Assembly (NCBI GenBank): GCA_024516155.1
Contig: JAJJXM010000038.1
Location: 372,001-436,000, forward strand
DNA length: 64,000 nucleotides
Origin: Pyronema omphalodes
Lineage: Eukaryota > Ascomycota > Pezizomycetes > Pezizales > Pyronemataceae
Direction: 5' to 3'
Part shown: one piece after another, positions 21,022-32,425 of the stretch
Layout of the letters: each line of letters opens with the position of its first letter
How positions within the stretch are numbered: the stretch's first letter is position 1
Position numbers and translations under genes: made by a program
The notes under the pieces: generated by a model
What the model saw: the letters and a program-made list of their open reading frames with translations, nothing else
Database searches by the model: none
What the model was told of the DNA's origin: nothing

Positions 21022-24000
21022 TTACTCTCCTTGCCGCAACATCGTCTCTTCCCCCATATCTCTAGCAATCCCAAAGTGGGTCTTTCCATCGCCCCCCGTA
21101 AACCAACCATACCGATACAATCCCCCTTTTTTCAACAGCGCCTCCTTCCTCTCCTTCTCCCTCATTAAATGCATACCCTTCACATCCTCCAGTACATCAC
21201 TAGCATAAAACGCCGCATAAGTCCCCGCCAACGAAGTCGGTTCATGTGTCAAAAACCCATTAAACAAGCTAATATAAGTCCAGCCTACCACGGGTAAAAA
21301 CAGCACCAACATAACAACCGAGACCCAGAATGCCACCGGCCGCATAATGACCCGTTGTTCCTCGTATATAAAGTGCGCCTGTGCAGAAGGAGCCTTTTCC
21401 GCGCTTTGCTTCTCCGGGGGGAAAATCGCGCCAGAATGCAACTGAACATAAGTAGCGAAGAGTTTCTTATAAACACGCTCGGTACATTTTGCATTCCGTT
21501 GGGGATTTACGAAAACTGAGAAATCGGGGTATAAGCTGCGACATTCTTGTTGAATCAGGAAGGATATCCATGTTCGGGGTAGGGAATTGCTTTTGGGCGC
21601 TGTTCGGTCTAAGAGGATGGAGGTTACTGAACTCGTGGCGGAGTCCCGGTATACCATCTCTTTAAAGGCGTTGACTAACCCGGTTATACCCGTGTCCTGC
21701 AGCTGGGAATCGTCGATGGGCTGCTCTTGTACTTGGTCGGTTTGTAGTATGTTGCCGGTTGTGTTGGCGGAGGAAACTGTGACAGAGGCCTGTACGATAC
21801 GTGGGCCTAGTCTACAGCGGATTGCGTTGACTTCAGGGAGTGCGTTATCGACATTAACGGTTTTGCCGAGTAGGGGAAGATCATCTACTACATAACTTTT
21901 ATTTTGTGTTAGAAGTGGCCGATCGATGGTGACGACTCGTTTTGTGAAGTTGTATTTTACCCAGGATTGATAGAATTCCCAGTTTTCTTTGGATTCTGGT
22001 GAGTATTGCTTAGGTCCTAGTTCAAAAAAGGCTACAGAATTTGGATCGTTCCAGGTGATATTAATCCCAACAGGTGGAAGTTTGTTGTAGAATAGAAATG
22101 CATGTTGAGCTAAGGGATCTAGAGAACCGGGTAAAACCAGGTTTTGTAAACGGGTGAAGCCACCATCTATCCACCGGATCATTCCTCCAGCTAAATTTGT
22201 CAGTAGTAATGATGCATTTTTATTCTCTGCAAGCGTAGGGAAGGTAATTGTCTGCAGTGGTTCGCTTTTATTGTATCGTGCAACTGGCGAAGTCCATAAC
22301 GTTATAGGAGCTTCCTCACAAGTAATATTGAGTCCAATACCAGAAGTTACTGCACTGTAGTTTGTTCTGGCATTTTGTTTGTTTGAGTTGTCTTGGAAAG
22401 GAATGTAATAAAGGTCATCAGTAGTCCAATGCTGAGCCCCAAAACCGAGTCCATCTCCAACTGCGGTATACATAAATTCCGAATCAATAAACTGAGAATC
22501 CTTCAAAAAGGTTTTATTTGAGTTTAAGCTATTGAGGGACTCCACTGTGCCGTTTAGAAGTACCGGTCCTTGGGCTGAATGGCCTAAAAGCTCCACTTGG
22601 AAAAGACCACCAATTGCAACGGCGAGGATGTTTGCCAGTAACACTGAAGTGCTGAGAGCGGCGAGAAGATAATTGCGAGTTTTAAAACCACAAAACATCT
22701 GCAAATGTGGAGGTGTTTTATCGTAGTTGAAAGTGAGGGGCTTAGCCGTGGAATTTCCCCTTAAGAGCCTTTTGAAGGGCCATAGATAGGTAACGTGACT
22801 TGTCAATAAGACTAGATAGGCTTCAAAAATCATTGAGACAATCATTGGTACATAAGAAGAGTATATGTCGTAGGACAGCTTCTTTAGTGGCTTCACAAAT
22901 CCACGATCCCGGATGGAAATGCTGTAGATACAGATGAGGAGAATAATTGTACCGAGCATGATAAGTGAAGAACCAATTCCCATATAGATGGCTAAATCCC
23001 ACGGTTTTGAAATTTCGATCTTTGTTCGATCCGGTTCTGAGTTGACTGGTATCTCCGTGCTGGCAGCTGCAGGTTCCTCTGAGTCCAATTGCGTTTCCCC
23101 GCCGGACTCAACTTTTCCAACGACCTCCACTTTTCCTTCATGCAAGTAATACTTATGCTTGATGTTGATTAATTGTTTTAAGAGTCCTTTTTCACCTAAG
23201 AACTCCGCATCATGAAAATCGTCCAAAACTGCTTGGTCGACAGAAGCCATAATCGATGCTAGCGTTCCAGGATCCGAATCGATGGCACAGCGTCGGTTCC
23301 ACAGTAGGGATACCAATAAAAAGTTCAGTATTATGACCATACCAAGACAGCCTTCAAGGACCCGTGTCCAAATATTATCAAGGACGTAGCCTGCGACTAC
23401 ATACTTTCTTCTCCCCTCGAATTGAGGCAAGTTGCTACGGTCAGGAACTATCAATCCTGATGCACCTGCAGCCATTGCAAACAAGTATTTGTAGCTGTCT
23501 GAAAACATGCGAGATAATTTATTTGGATCCAGAAGATCGTCTAGATTTTCTTGCCGGGCAAGACCGAAGGGTGTAAAAGATCGCCGGAGAGCAAGATTAA
23601 CATTTATCTGTTTGGTACCATTCGTTTTATCTGTCGATGGTTGCTGAAACATGGGCCTTTTTATGAGCTGGGATGTATGATCGGGTAATCCCTGGCCTAG
23701 GAGATCCAATCCATCAATTGGATACTTGTCGACGAGGGTCCTTTGAAATAGTTTTAAGCCTTCGTATCCAAGCGCTAGTCTTTTCCATTGTGTTAAGTTG
23801 AAGTCGTTGTAGTATAGCTTCGGGGCGTCTGTGGTGGGTGACGAAAAAATACGTCCGGTTGGATCCACTGTAACGGTAACTTCTTGTATACGATGAACTG
23901 GCCGACAAAAAACTACTGTTTCCGGTCCGGACGATGGTGAAGATCCTGTCTTAACATTTGCCGCTCCATTCTGCTTCCCCCAATATCCAACGACAGTGTC

Positions 24001-25269
24001 GTTCCTGCTGCAATTGAACGTTATGAAAGGTGGCATCGTGAAAAGGACGTTAAAGCCCTTTAAATAATCCTTGTCAATCATAAATGAGCTATATGTCGTG
24101 TTCTTGAGATCACTTGTCTCGATGGTGCCTGACCAGCTAAGAGAGCAGTCGTTCTCTGCATTCCTGATCGAGATATACTTTGTTCTATCAATTATACCGA
24201 GCGAGCAATCCAACTCTGCCTCAAGCAAACTTGTCTTGGCAACCCATTGTTCACCTTTTCTCGGAGCGGTATCTTGAACGGGAGCGAATGGCATGACAGC
24301 AAAGCTTTCGGTGGTAAATGGGGGCAAAGTGCCATTTGAGTACTGCAAAGATTTAGTATGAAGAACATTGATAAGATTGATTAAAATGGAAAGTAGTTAC
24401 CAAATGGCTGTATGCCTTGTATGCAAATGCAGCTTTCGTTGCATCATCCTGCGGTACATTTCCAAGAGGATTGACCGGCCGTAGCATTATAGCTTCACTT
24501 CGTTCGATATTAAATTGCTTCGAAAAGATAATACCAGTCAAAGGTGCAACGCCTTATCTCCGTGTAAGCTTCTGTTTTGTTTGGAAGAATTGCAGAGATG
24601 ATGTAAATATACCAAACATGCAAAATGCCAAGGCAAGTGATGAACAAAAAACCGCCCAATGCCTAAAGACTTTCTTTTAGCGCCGCAATAAAGACGAACG
24701 GATAACACAAGTTGTTACTTTTTCCGAAGCGAAAAATACGGCACAGTTACCGCAAGCATATAAGGGTACCCCAATAGTAGAGAATGATCCACAGAAACAC
24801 CCTCCGGCTTCGATAACTGAAAATATGCCTCCAGTCTCTTCAAATCGTGGTCTACACTAGCATATAGCAACCCGTAGACAACACCAAAAAGTAATGGACC
24901 AAAGCTGAACACATGATCAATAAATGTTGTTTTATCGGAGACGAAAGCCAGCGCTCCATTTTTCTGAGATATCTGTAGCATAATCTCAAGTACGACGATA
25001 AGAATAGCCGTCAGAATAGCGAAACAGATGAGGAATAATGGTTTTAAAGTTGCTGGTCTCCATCCTAGCTTCGCTGAATTTTGTCGCAAGCCCCGGTTCG
25101 TAGAGACATCGGGGATTGGTGCAGTTGCAAGCGAAGAATATTCCGTTAATTCTCCTACTGGTGGTGCACGGCCAACATTTTTCGGGCGAGGATTAAAAAA
25201 CTTTCGGACCGAGCCGAATATTGTTGTATTCCATGGTCGCTTTCCGGACGCCATAGTATCATCGACCAT
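21022..25269 (-). CDS. DUF3433 multi-pass membrane protein
   Basis: Large fungal membrane protein of the DUF3433 family, function unknown. Exons 24719-25269, 24613-24662, 24401-24552 and 21022-24342; introns 24663-24718, 24553-24612 and 24343-24400, all GT..AG with branch-like CTAAA, CTTAC and ACTAA. Product 1357 aa. The N-terminal half has WRPATLKPLFLICFAILT (TM1), a second TM around FSFGPLLFGVVYGLLYA, and YPYMLAVTVPYFSLRKKHW joined across intron 1 to a third TM. A long N-glycosylated loop follows (about residues 255-610), then a second similar half (GIGSSLIMLGTIILLICIY, IYSSYVPMIVSMIFEAYLVL, LLAALSTSVLLANILA). A C-terminal TM (FWVSVVMLVLFLPVVGWTY) ends it. The duplicated layout is typical of the family. 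Intron 2 is 60 nt with an in-frame TAA; skipping it would look like a nonsense mutation. Confidence 0.85.
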
Positions 25270-25893
25270 CGCTGTTGAAGTTCGGGTTCGTGAAGAGCAT
25301 CAGGAGACGCGTCCTTTTGCCTGGCATTCTCCATAATGGTGGGAAATGCCAGTGAATATGAACCTTTCTCATAGGTAGTACGGTGCGACCTTGGTCCTGG
25401 TCTACAGTGTTTAGAACCCTCGTATCGGGATAACTTTTCGTCACCGCAGGAGTTGGCTAACCAGTTCCGATATTGTCGGCGGTAAGAAGAAGAAGATAAG
25501 CACTCTCATTGAAACATCAGTACTACTATCGGAAGGAGAGATCGGATATAAATAAATTAGGAACGGTAAGGCGAACTTAAATTAACTGTTCCTGGAGAGA
25601 TGTGATGATGCACGTGGGGCGATGCAAATCCTACGGAACCGAAGCGTACATATCGACGCGACTGACCTGCAGAAGAAACACCTAACCCTTATTCGGTGCA
25701 CCGAATAGCACTCGGAATGAGGAATTTGATTATTCTGATTAAGGTAGTCTATTTTTTTTTGTTTTTTCGAAACGGAGGAATTATATCCTAGTAATTTACT
25801 AAAGAGAACATTTTATGAGTGCTCTGTTCTATAAAATGCACTTATTTCCTACCTGCACCTTTTGAATATTCATCGATTTCTACCTATCTTGAA
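25270..25893. other. Intergenic, DUF3433 promoter side
   Basis: About 620 bp between the DUF3433 start and the left end of the GTTTA-palindrome element. Short frames only; no clear TATA. Confidence 0.55.
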
Positions 25894-25920
25894 CCCCTAT
25901 GGTACAAGAAAACGAGTGAG

Positions 25921-26335
25921 AGTGGTTTAGTTCAAACACCTTCGTGGTTTAGCTAAACACCGAAAGTGTTTAGTTAAACACCCTAAACACCAAAGTTGTT
26001 TAGTCTGATTTAAGGTGTTTAGCTAAACCGCCCATCGTTGTTTGAAAGTGTTTAGTTAAACACCCCTAAACACCGAAGTTGTTTAGTGTGATTTACGGTG
26101 TTTAGCTAAACCACCCAGCGTTGTTTAGTTAAACAACTACCTTGATTTTTTTTTTCGAGGGGTTTATTTAAACACCCTAGGGGTGTTTAAATAAACACCT
26201 TCTTTTTCGCTTATTCTTCCGTGTTTATTTAAACATCCTAGGGGTGTTTAAGGATGTTTAAATAAACACCTTCTTCTTCGCTTATTCTTCGGGGTTTATT
26301 TGAACTATCCTCTGATGTTCAAATAAACATCTACA
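25921..26335. repeat. Left palindrome array GTTTANNTAAAC
   Basis: Contains many copies of the palindrome GTTTA-NN-TAAAC (NN = GC, GT, TT and similar). An 82-bp unit starting GAAAGTGTTTAGTTAAAC is tandemly duplicated at 25962 and 26044. From about 26159 a 40-bp near-perfect palindrome centred on CCCTAGGGG is followed by a second, interrupted copy; each is followed by CTTATTCTTC spacers. Confidence 0.9.
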
Positions 26336-26975
26336 GTCCACTTCCTAGGGATGGCTTTTCCATGGTTCATATAAATCACCCTGCAGTGTTCTACTGAACA
26401 TTCAGTTTTAAACTGTAGAGCTGTGTTCTGCTTATGTTTGTTGATGGAAGTGGATATTGCCTTAGTGCGCATCCCTTCCTTATGTTCTGTTCGTTCTGCC
26501 GTTGTTGTTCCTCGTTCTTCATCCATTTCATTCACTTGTTTCTCCACCTCCATCTTTCCGTCTTGTTTGACTGTAAGTTTTTCCTCATGTCAAATGTTTG
26601 TCCCTCTACAGAATTTGCTAGTTCATACACCATACGCCACCGGAGGGAAAAAAGAGAGAGAGAGGGGGGGATTTGGATATGAACTTCTAGATACTCGCTG
26701 AGTCAAGTACTGCAAACCAACCCCACAAATATCTACAATGCTAACCAGACAAACAGGATGCTCAGACAACCTAAGTATATTTACTGAAGCGAACCATTAT
26801 CCAGCATATGTAAGGGTCAATTAAAAAAGGCACAAAGCGAATGGTACTACACAGAGAGCAGGAGCAGGAGTAGGAGGGGTGAGGAGGGAGGTGGGAGGTT
26901 CCTGTATGTATAGATAGAGGACCTGGCAATAGCTAGAGACATGTTATATAATGAGCGAGTGGTTTAGTAATTAAT

Positions 26976-27335
26976 TTAAAACATTTAAAAAATATCTGAG
27001 GTGCTTGATCAAACCACTATTGTGCAAGGTGTTTAAATCGGTGTTTAAAGGTGTTTAGTAGGTGTTTGAATCGGTGTTTAAAGGTGTTTAGTAGGTGTTT
27101 GAATCGGTGTTTAAAGGTGTTTAAAGGTGTTTAAATCGGTGTTTAAAGGTGTTTAGTAGGTGTTTAAATCGGTGTTTAAAGGTGTTTAGTAGGTGTTTAG
27201 TAGGTGTTTAAAGAGGTGTTTAGTAGGTGTTTAAAGGTGTTTGGTAGGTGTTTAAAGAGGTGTTTAGTAAATGAATTTTGTGGGTGTTTGAATTAAACAC
27301 CTTTTGTGGTTTAAAGTGTGGTTTGATTAAACACC
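26976..27335. repeat. Right GGTGTTTA tandem array
   Basis: About two dozen GGTGTTTA motifs, mostly in direct orientation with spacers of a few bases (AATCGG, AAA, GTA). The palindromic form returns at the outer edge (GTTTGAATTAAACACC, GTTTGATTAAACACC). Confidence 0.9.
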
Positions 27336-27430
27336 TTTTTTTTGTACCACAGGGGAACCATAATTACAAGCGATTCAGCCCCGCAATCCTACGTTTACCA
27401 CCATAATATGGCGCGTTCCTTATTTGCTCT

Positions 27431-28581
27431 CTAATCTTTGTCGCGTCTCCAAAATCTTAGACTACTGGGTTTCTTCTTAAGACGATGACATGCAACAGCA
27501 GAATTATCACCAGTGCTACTGTCGTTGTTATCAAGCGTGTTAACCGTAAGCGTAGAAGAATTATTACGGCTCTATATGCGAATCAATCCAAATTCTAGAA
27601 TCTTCATGAACTAAAAGCGATACATACCAAGGATAGACTAAATACACTCCTTGAAGCCCATCCTCTGAGCGGATGTAAATCTTTAGGTACCGACGATTGA
27701 GCATCATTGAATGGGGACGTAGGAGGTGAATAAACCGAGACGGTTGGAGTTTTGATTGTATTCTGTGATGTATTGCTGGAAGGGGTGGCTGAAGTTTGTC
27801 TGGAATCATAATGTCCAGAACGGCCCGAACGGAGGGTAGAAGCTACCAGAGTACGATTGTCGAAGTCGTTTTCTGTATGATCTTCGACGGAATATGAAGA
27901 TGCCCTACCGACAGTTGAAGAACTTAGTATACTACCAGCATCGCTACTATTTGTAGGCATTTGGTTCTAAACATTCATCATTAGCATATCCCAAGGGTCG
28001 AATTAACACCTCATCTAGACCCTTGAAAAAAAGATAAAAACATCACTCACACGTGTAAAAAGTGCCGTCGACAGTGTACGTCTCAGATTCTCCAGCTCAT
28101 CCTGTTTCACCATCGCCAGATTCCTCGCCTCCTCAACCTCCCTTCTCAGTTCCTCCGCTTCCTCACGGACATAGTCCCCATTTTCAACCTTCAAAATAAG
28201 CCGGCGATTCTCCCTATCTTTCTGAGTAATCTCATTCGCAAGAATAACATTCCGCTTCGCAAAGTTTACAAGCTGCTCTTGAATCTCCTTCTTCTCTAGA
28301 TTCGTTTTCCTTAGCTCTTCAAGTGTTTCCTCACGTTGTTGTTCTGCAAAACGTTGGGTTCTTGAAAAGTTTTCTAAGAGTTGGATTTGTGATTCTTTGG
28401 TTTCGAACTTGGATAGAAGCTCAGAGTGAGTGCGACGGAGAAGGTGGAGAGCGTTTTCGAGCTCTGGATTTGTTGTTAGAGAGGCTTGGTGGGATTGGTA
28501 GAGAACTGTGTAGAGGCTGTAGAAGGGGTCGTTTGTGTCGAGGCCGAGTTCGGCGGGGAGTGGCCACTGATGAGAGGGCAT
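27431..28581 (-). CDS. Coiled-coil protein of unknown function
   Basis: Exons 28051-28581, 27628-27966 and 27431-27571; introns 27967-28050 (GTGAGT, TGCTAATG, TTTAG) and 27572-27627 (GTATGT..TATAG). Product 336 aa. The N-terminus (PLPAELGLDTNDPFYSLYT) looks like a short conserved globular start. Residues about 50-175 are a continuous charged coiled coil (ELLSKFETKESQIQLLENF and on). Exon 2 is serine/threonine-rich and disordered (SSNTSQNTIKTPTVSVYSPP). Exon 3 ends in a basic tail KKKPSSLRFWRRDKD. No catalytic motif is visible; a structural or scaffold role is only inferred. Its 3' end is 76 bp from the right end of the palindrome element. The last exon rests on splice signals alone; without it the protein would stop at 27604. 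Confidence 0.72.
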
Positions 28582-29494
28582 GATTGCTACGGGTATGCGG
28601 GTGGTGGACGAAAAGCTGGAGGGGTCGAAAAGTTGGTGAAAACCCGGGGATCAGGGGAGAAAAAACTGCAATTGTGTTAAGGATTCTGTAGAGGCAAGCA
28701 CTGTAGTACTATAATGATGCCAAGGAGGGAAGTGGTCATATGCCAAGAAATCTCGGCGGAAGAGGGTGCGAAGGTGGAAATATTTGAGCCCCGAGTGGAT
28801 GTCCAGTAGTCGCCCCATTCACTGAAATTTTAAAATCAGTCACGTTAGTAGAACATTAAGCATGCTCTAGCAAGAAATCAGTAAAACACACCCTTAATCA
28901 CGAATAGCAAAAGTCTACCCCCCAGTGATAGCCTAATCCAAGTACTACAGAGTAACAGTGCGGTACGGTACTCTCATACTCTCACTGCTCGAAAAGATTT
29001 ATCATTAGGCCATCCCAAGTGACTCTTCTAACCATCCCAAGTCCATAACCATGGCGCCTTTACATTGTCACTTACGGACGCAGAAACTACTCATCACATT
29101 GTAAGACGTTCTGAAGCCTCAACAACAAATGTCAGCTATTGTAATGAAAAGTACACCAACAGTAAACAACATTGTTTGACGGCAAACACAATATGTGTGG
29201 TCAAGTCGTGACAGTAATAAGGGGTCTTTGATCATCAAAAATGTCGCTGAAGCATTCACAAGTCAAATCTGGACTCGACTTCAACGCTACTTACCTCATC
29301 ATCATCCAAAGGCTTTAGCATCTATGATCTAGAGAAGGATGATCAACTATTTTCTTGCTTTTCTTTCGTTAAAGATTACTGGCGTGTGCTCTTCATACTG
29401 CTAATACCAAACTCCGGGAATCCTTTGTCTAATTTTCTGCATCCAAACAAATGTGTGGATATTTTTCAGTTTAATTTAGATTTTACCGGCTTCA
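28582..29494. other. Intergenic, no gene seen
   Basis: About 900 bp upstream of the coiled-coil gene with no long frame, repeat or RNA gene recognised. Confidence 0.55.
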
Positions 29495-29749
29495 GCTACA
29501 GGAGATATCGATGTTAATGTTGTCTATTTTCTGATTGATAATGGTGCTGATGTTAATGCTTCAAGTTGGTGATGTGGTTGTGCGCTCTAATCAGCTTGGG
29601 ATATGGAAAATATTCATATCATGATTCCGATGCTTGAGAATGGTGCAGTTAAAAAGGACAAAGAAGAAGAAGATGATGGTGATGATGACCAGGAAGAAGA
29701 AGATGATGGGGAAGCTGAAGAGGTGAGCGATGGGAAAAAATTAAGATAA
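29495..29749 (+). pseudogene. Ankyrin-repeat relic
   Basis: Translated fragments keep the ankyrin pattern: VYFLIDNGADVNASS, then a stop and a frame change, then ALxSAWDMENIHIMIPMLENGAV with another stop. A lysine/aspartate/glutamate-rich low-complexity tail ends at a TAA at 29747. Two ankyrin-like units broken by stops and a frameshift indicate a decayed fragment of a larger ankyrin protein. No intact parent is in the window. Confidence 0.6.
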
Positions 29750-30649
29750 ACAATTGCTTTTAATTTTCTCAGGATGTCTTTATGTCTTATGTAATTGCTA
29801 TGGATCTTGTAGTAAGAAGCGGCGGAGAGTCCTGTACTCCAAAGTGTAATTTGACCATGGTTGACCTTTCTGCGCAGTGATTGTGAGCTGGGAATATGCT
29901 TCGGTTTTCTATAGGGTTTCGTTATATTTATTTTGTTATTTTCAGTGTTGTGAAGACGGAACTGTACGTTGATTGAGCGGAAGAATGATGGAGGGACGGT
30001 GAGATAACGTCATCCAGTTTGACGGGGCTCTTTTTTTTTTCGCCTAATTTGAACTTTCCAGTATGTTTAGGGGAGCAGAAACTTATTCTTATCATTCAGA
30101 GATGCCCGTTATTCTTCGAATTAGCTCCTCTGCGTAGTTGTACAAAGTGACGACCCATGACCCACCAAAAATCATCAATCCACAACGGTCCCAACGCCCC
30201 TCTCCCACAAACTCACCCATCAAATCTCAATTTTACGTATACATATACATAAATATATACTCTTTCCTTTCCTTTCCAGAAACCTGCATCTAAAATTCCA
30301 ATCCCAAATCCCAACCCCCAACAAAAATGCCCCATCATCACATGTCAAAATCTGCCCCCCAGCACCCCACCACACATACACGCGATGCCAAGCCCCGATC
30401 TTGTACGCGCCTATCAGGCTATGACCTCATCCTTACCGCTGCAGTTCGAACTTCGTGTAGCTCTGAGCGTCACGTCTTCTATCACCACTACCACCGCTAT
30501 CGCTTCTGTTCTATAGGATTGTCATATTCTCGTCTAGCGTTCTAGCATCCTATATACGAATTCTGAATCCTGAATTCCGAATTCCAAATTCCGAAGTTCA
30601 CGCAACAAACTCACCGCAGCAAGAAACCCGACACAGCTCCACCGTCCCT
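29750..30649. other. Intergenic, coq11 upstream region
   Basis: No gene seen. A pyrimidine-rich stretch with CTTTCCTTTCC near 30262-30282 and a short AATTCCGAATTCC repeat near 30570-30592 lie upstream of the coq11 ATG. Confidence 0.5.
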
Positions 30650-31620
30650 ATGGCATCCCGTACACTCCTCGTCTGCGGCGGCAGCGGTTTCCTCGGTTCT
30701 CGTATCTGCAAAATCGCCTCCTCCCGTAACTGGAGCGTAATCTCCCTTTCCCGATCCGGCGAACCCAACTGGAGCGCCGAAGGTTCACGACCGGACTGGG
30801 CTTCGAAAATTAACTGGAAAAAAGGCGATGTAATGAACCCGGAAACCTACAAAGATACGTTAGAGGGAGTTGATGCGGTGGTTCATTCGATGGGTATACT
30901 ACTGGAGGCCGATTATAAGGGCGTTTTGACGGGGAAGGAACCGGTTATTGCGGGTTTGAAAAAGGCGTTTGATTCTACGAGAGCTACGGGCGAGAATACG
31001 GTTAGACAGGGGCATGCGCAGTTGACTTATGAAACTATGAATAGAGATACTGGTAGGTTTTCTTTCTATCTTTCGTTCTTTCAGTTGCGGTTGATTTATC
31101 CATACCCCGGGGGTTTGGGGGGTTAATGATATCTACCAAACGATACCCCCTCTTAAGAAAGGCAATAAGCATCACCAGCTAACACCCCACAGCCGTAACC
31201 CTCGCCGAAGAAGCCGCCTCCAAGCACGCAAAATCCTTCCTCTATGTCTCCGCGATCGACTCATTCTTCACACTTCCGCGCCGTTACATCACCACCAAGC
31301 GGGAAGCCGAAACAATAATCGCCGGTATTGGAGAAAAACACAACATGCGCACAATTTCTATCCGTCCTTCTTTCCTTTATGATTCTAGTCGCGGTTTTAC
31401 TATGCCGTTGGCTGGCGTGCTGGGTTGTGTTAGTGCTGTTAATGGACTGTTTGGAAGAAAAATCCCGTTGTTGGGGGCGGCGGGTTATAAACCGTTGGCT
31501 GTCGAGGATGTGGCCGGGGCGGCGGTCAAGGCGCTGGAGGATGAAAGTGTTAAGGGTGTGGTCGATGTCGATGGGATCTCGAATTTGGCGACGAGGATTT
31601 GGAGGGAGGGTATGTTGTGA
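30650..31620 (+). CDS. coq11: Atypical SDR, mitochondrial coenzyme Q biosynthesis protein Coq11-like
   Basis: NDUFA9/Coq11-type atypical short-chain dehydrogenase. Yeast Coq11 is a mitochondrial protein associated with the CoQ synthome. Exons 30650-31052 and 31193-31620; 140-nt intron 31053-31192 (branch CAGCTAAC). Product 276 aa, against 277 for the yeast protein. The Rossmann glycine motif CGGSGFLGSRIC lies at residues 9-20, followed by the SLSRSGEP dinucleotide-binding strand, DAVVHSMGILLE, a YVSAIDSFF strand, YITTKREAE (YxxxK catalytic-like pair) and RPSFLYD. The active-site arrangement is that of binding-type rather than clearly catalytic SDRs. The next genes on the same strand are unrelated. 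Confidence 0.88.
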
Positions 31621-32425
31621 TTGGTTTTCATGGATTTTCTTGGGCTTCGTAGGGTATGAATGATTATTAGGGCGTCTGAAAGTATCAATTACTAACGCAC
31701 CTCAATATCTCAATCTTTATTTCTATTGTTACTTCCTTCTGCTTTGGTTTATTTTGTTTTTGCAGGTTGACTTGACTTGCCTTGACTTGACTTGAATAAA
31801 AAAAGCGAATTTGATATTTGATATTTGTTTCTCCTCTCCTCTCTTCTCTTTTCTGTACTTTTCTTTTCTTTTCTTTTTTATTATTATCACCCGTCCATAT
31901 CAATTCTGAAATAAAAACCCCCTTTCATCACCACATAATTTCCTTCCCTAAGAACCTTTTCTTTCTTCAACAACATTATCATAGATCTATCTATGCCGAT
32001 CTTAACTGAAAACTGAAAACTGAAAACAAGCAACAAGCAACGGCATGACGTACATATCCCGATCATCCGATGTCTCGCTTTTTTTTTTTTTTTTCGCGTT
32101 ACATACCTACATACGGCTCTTTCCGACGCGAAGCGATGCTTATGTATGGTGGGTTAGCATACATATGTAGTCCCCACCAGGAACCCCGCCCCGCGTTCCA
32201 GCTTCCTGGGATTTTTTTCCTTTCTTCTTCTTCTTTTTTAACACCTTCGGACCTTTGACCCTGCGGGCTTCTTTCTGTAACTTCAACTTCTACACTTGAT
32301 ACACTTGATACACCGAGAGAGTTTTGAGGTTTATAACTTACGGCTTATTACTTACAACTTGCGGCTTATAACTTACAACTTGCGGCTTAACTACGTTACG
32401 ATATCGACGTTTTTTTTTTGGGGAG
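31621..32425. other. Intergenic, pdx2 upstream region
   Basis: Contains a (CTTGA)n run near 31760-31795, a pyrimidine-rich tract 31820-31880, a T16 run near 32080-32095 and repeated CTTACAACTTGCGGCTTA units near 32335-32390. No gene seen. Confidence 0.55.

Larger units (their letters stand above)
25894..27355. mobile_element. 1.46-kb terminal-inverted-repeat element packed with GTTTA/TAAAC repeats
   Basis: The ends are inverted repeats. The left begins CCCCTATGGTACAAGAAAA (25894-25912); the right, read on the minus strand, is CCCCTGTGGTACAAAAAAA (27337-27355), 17 of 19 matching. Just inside both ends lie dense arrays of GGTGTTTA-type motifs (25925-26335 and 26976-27335), with a unique centre. 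No transposase-like frame is present, so it looks non-autonomous, with subterminal repeats of the kind used as transposase-binding sites in hAT- or Harbinger-like elements. No clear target-site duplication flanks the ends (AA at most), so superfamily and exact borders are open. Alternatively it is a local regulatory or satellite array whose inverted ends arose with the palindromes. Confidence 0.6.

Noticed and set aside
24553..24612. Nonsense mutation (pseudogene) in the DUF3433 gene
   Set aside because: A GT..CTTAC..AG intron of 60 nt removes the stop in phase and gives the expected family junction.
25921..27335. CRISPR-like array
   Set aside because: Repeats are short, palindromic and irregularly spaced with no unique spacers, and the genome is eukaryotic.
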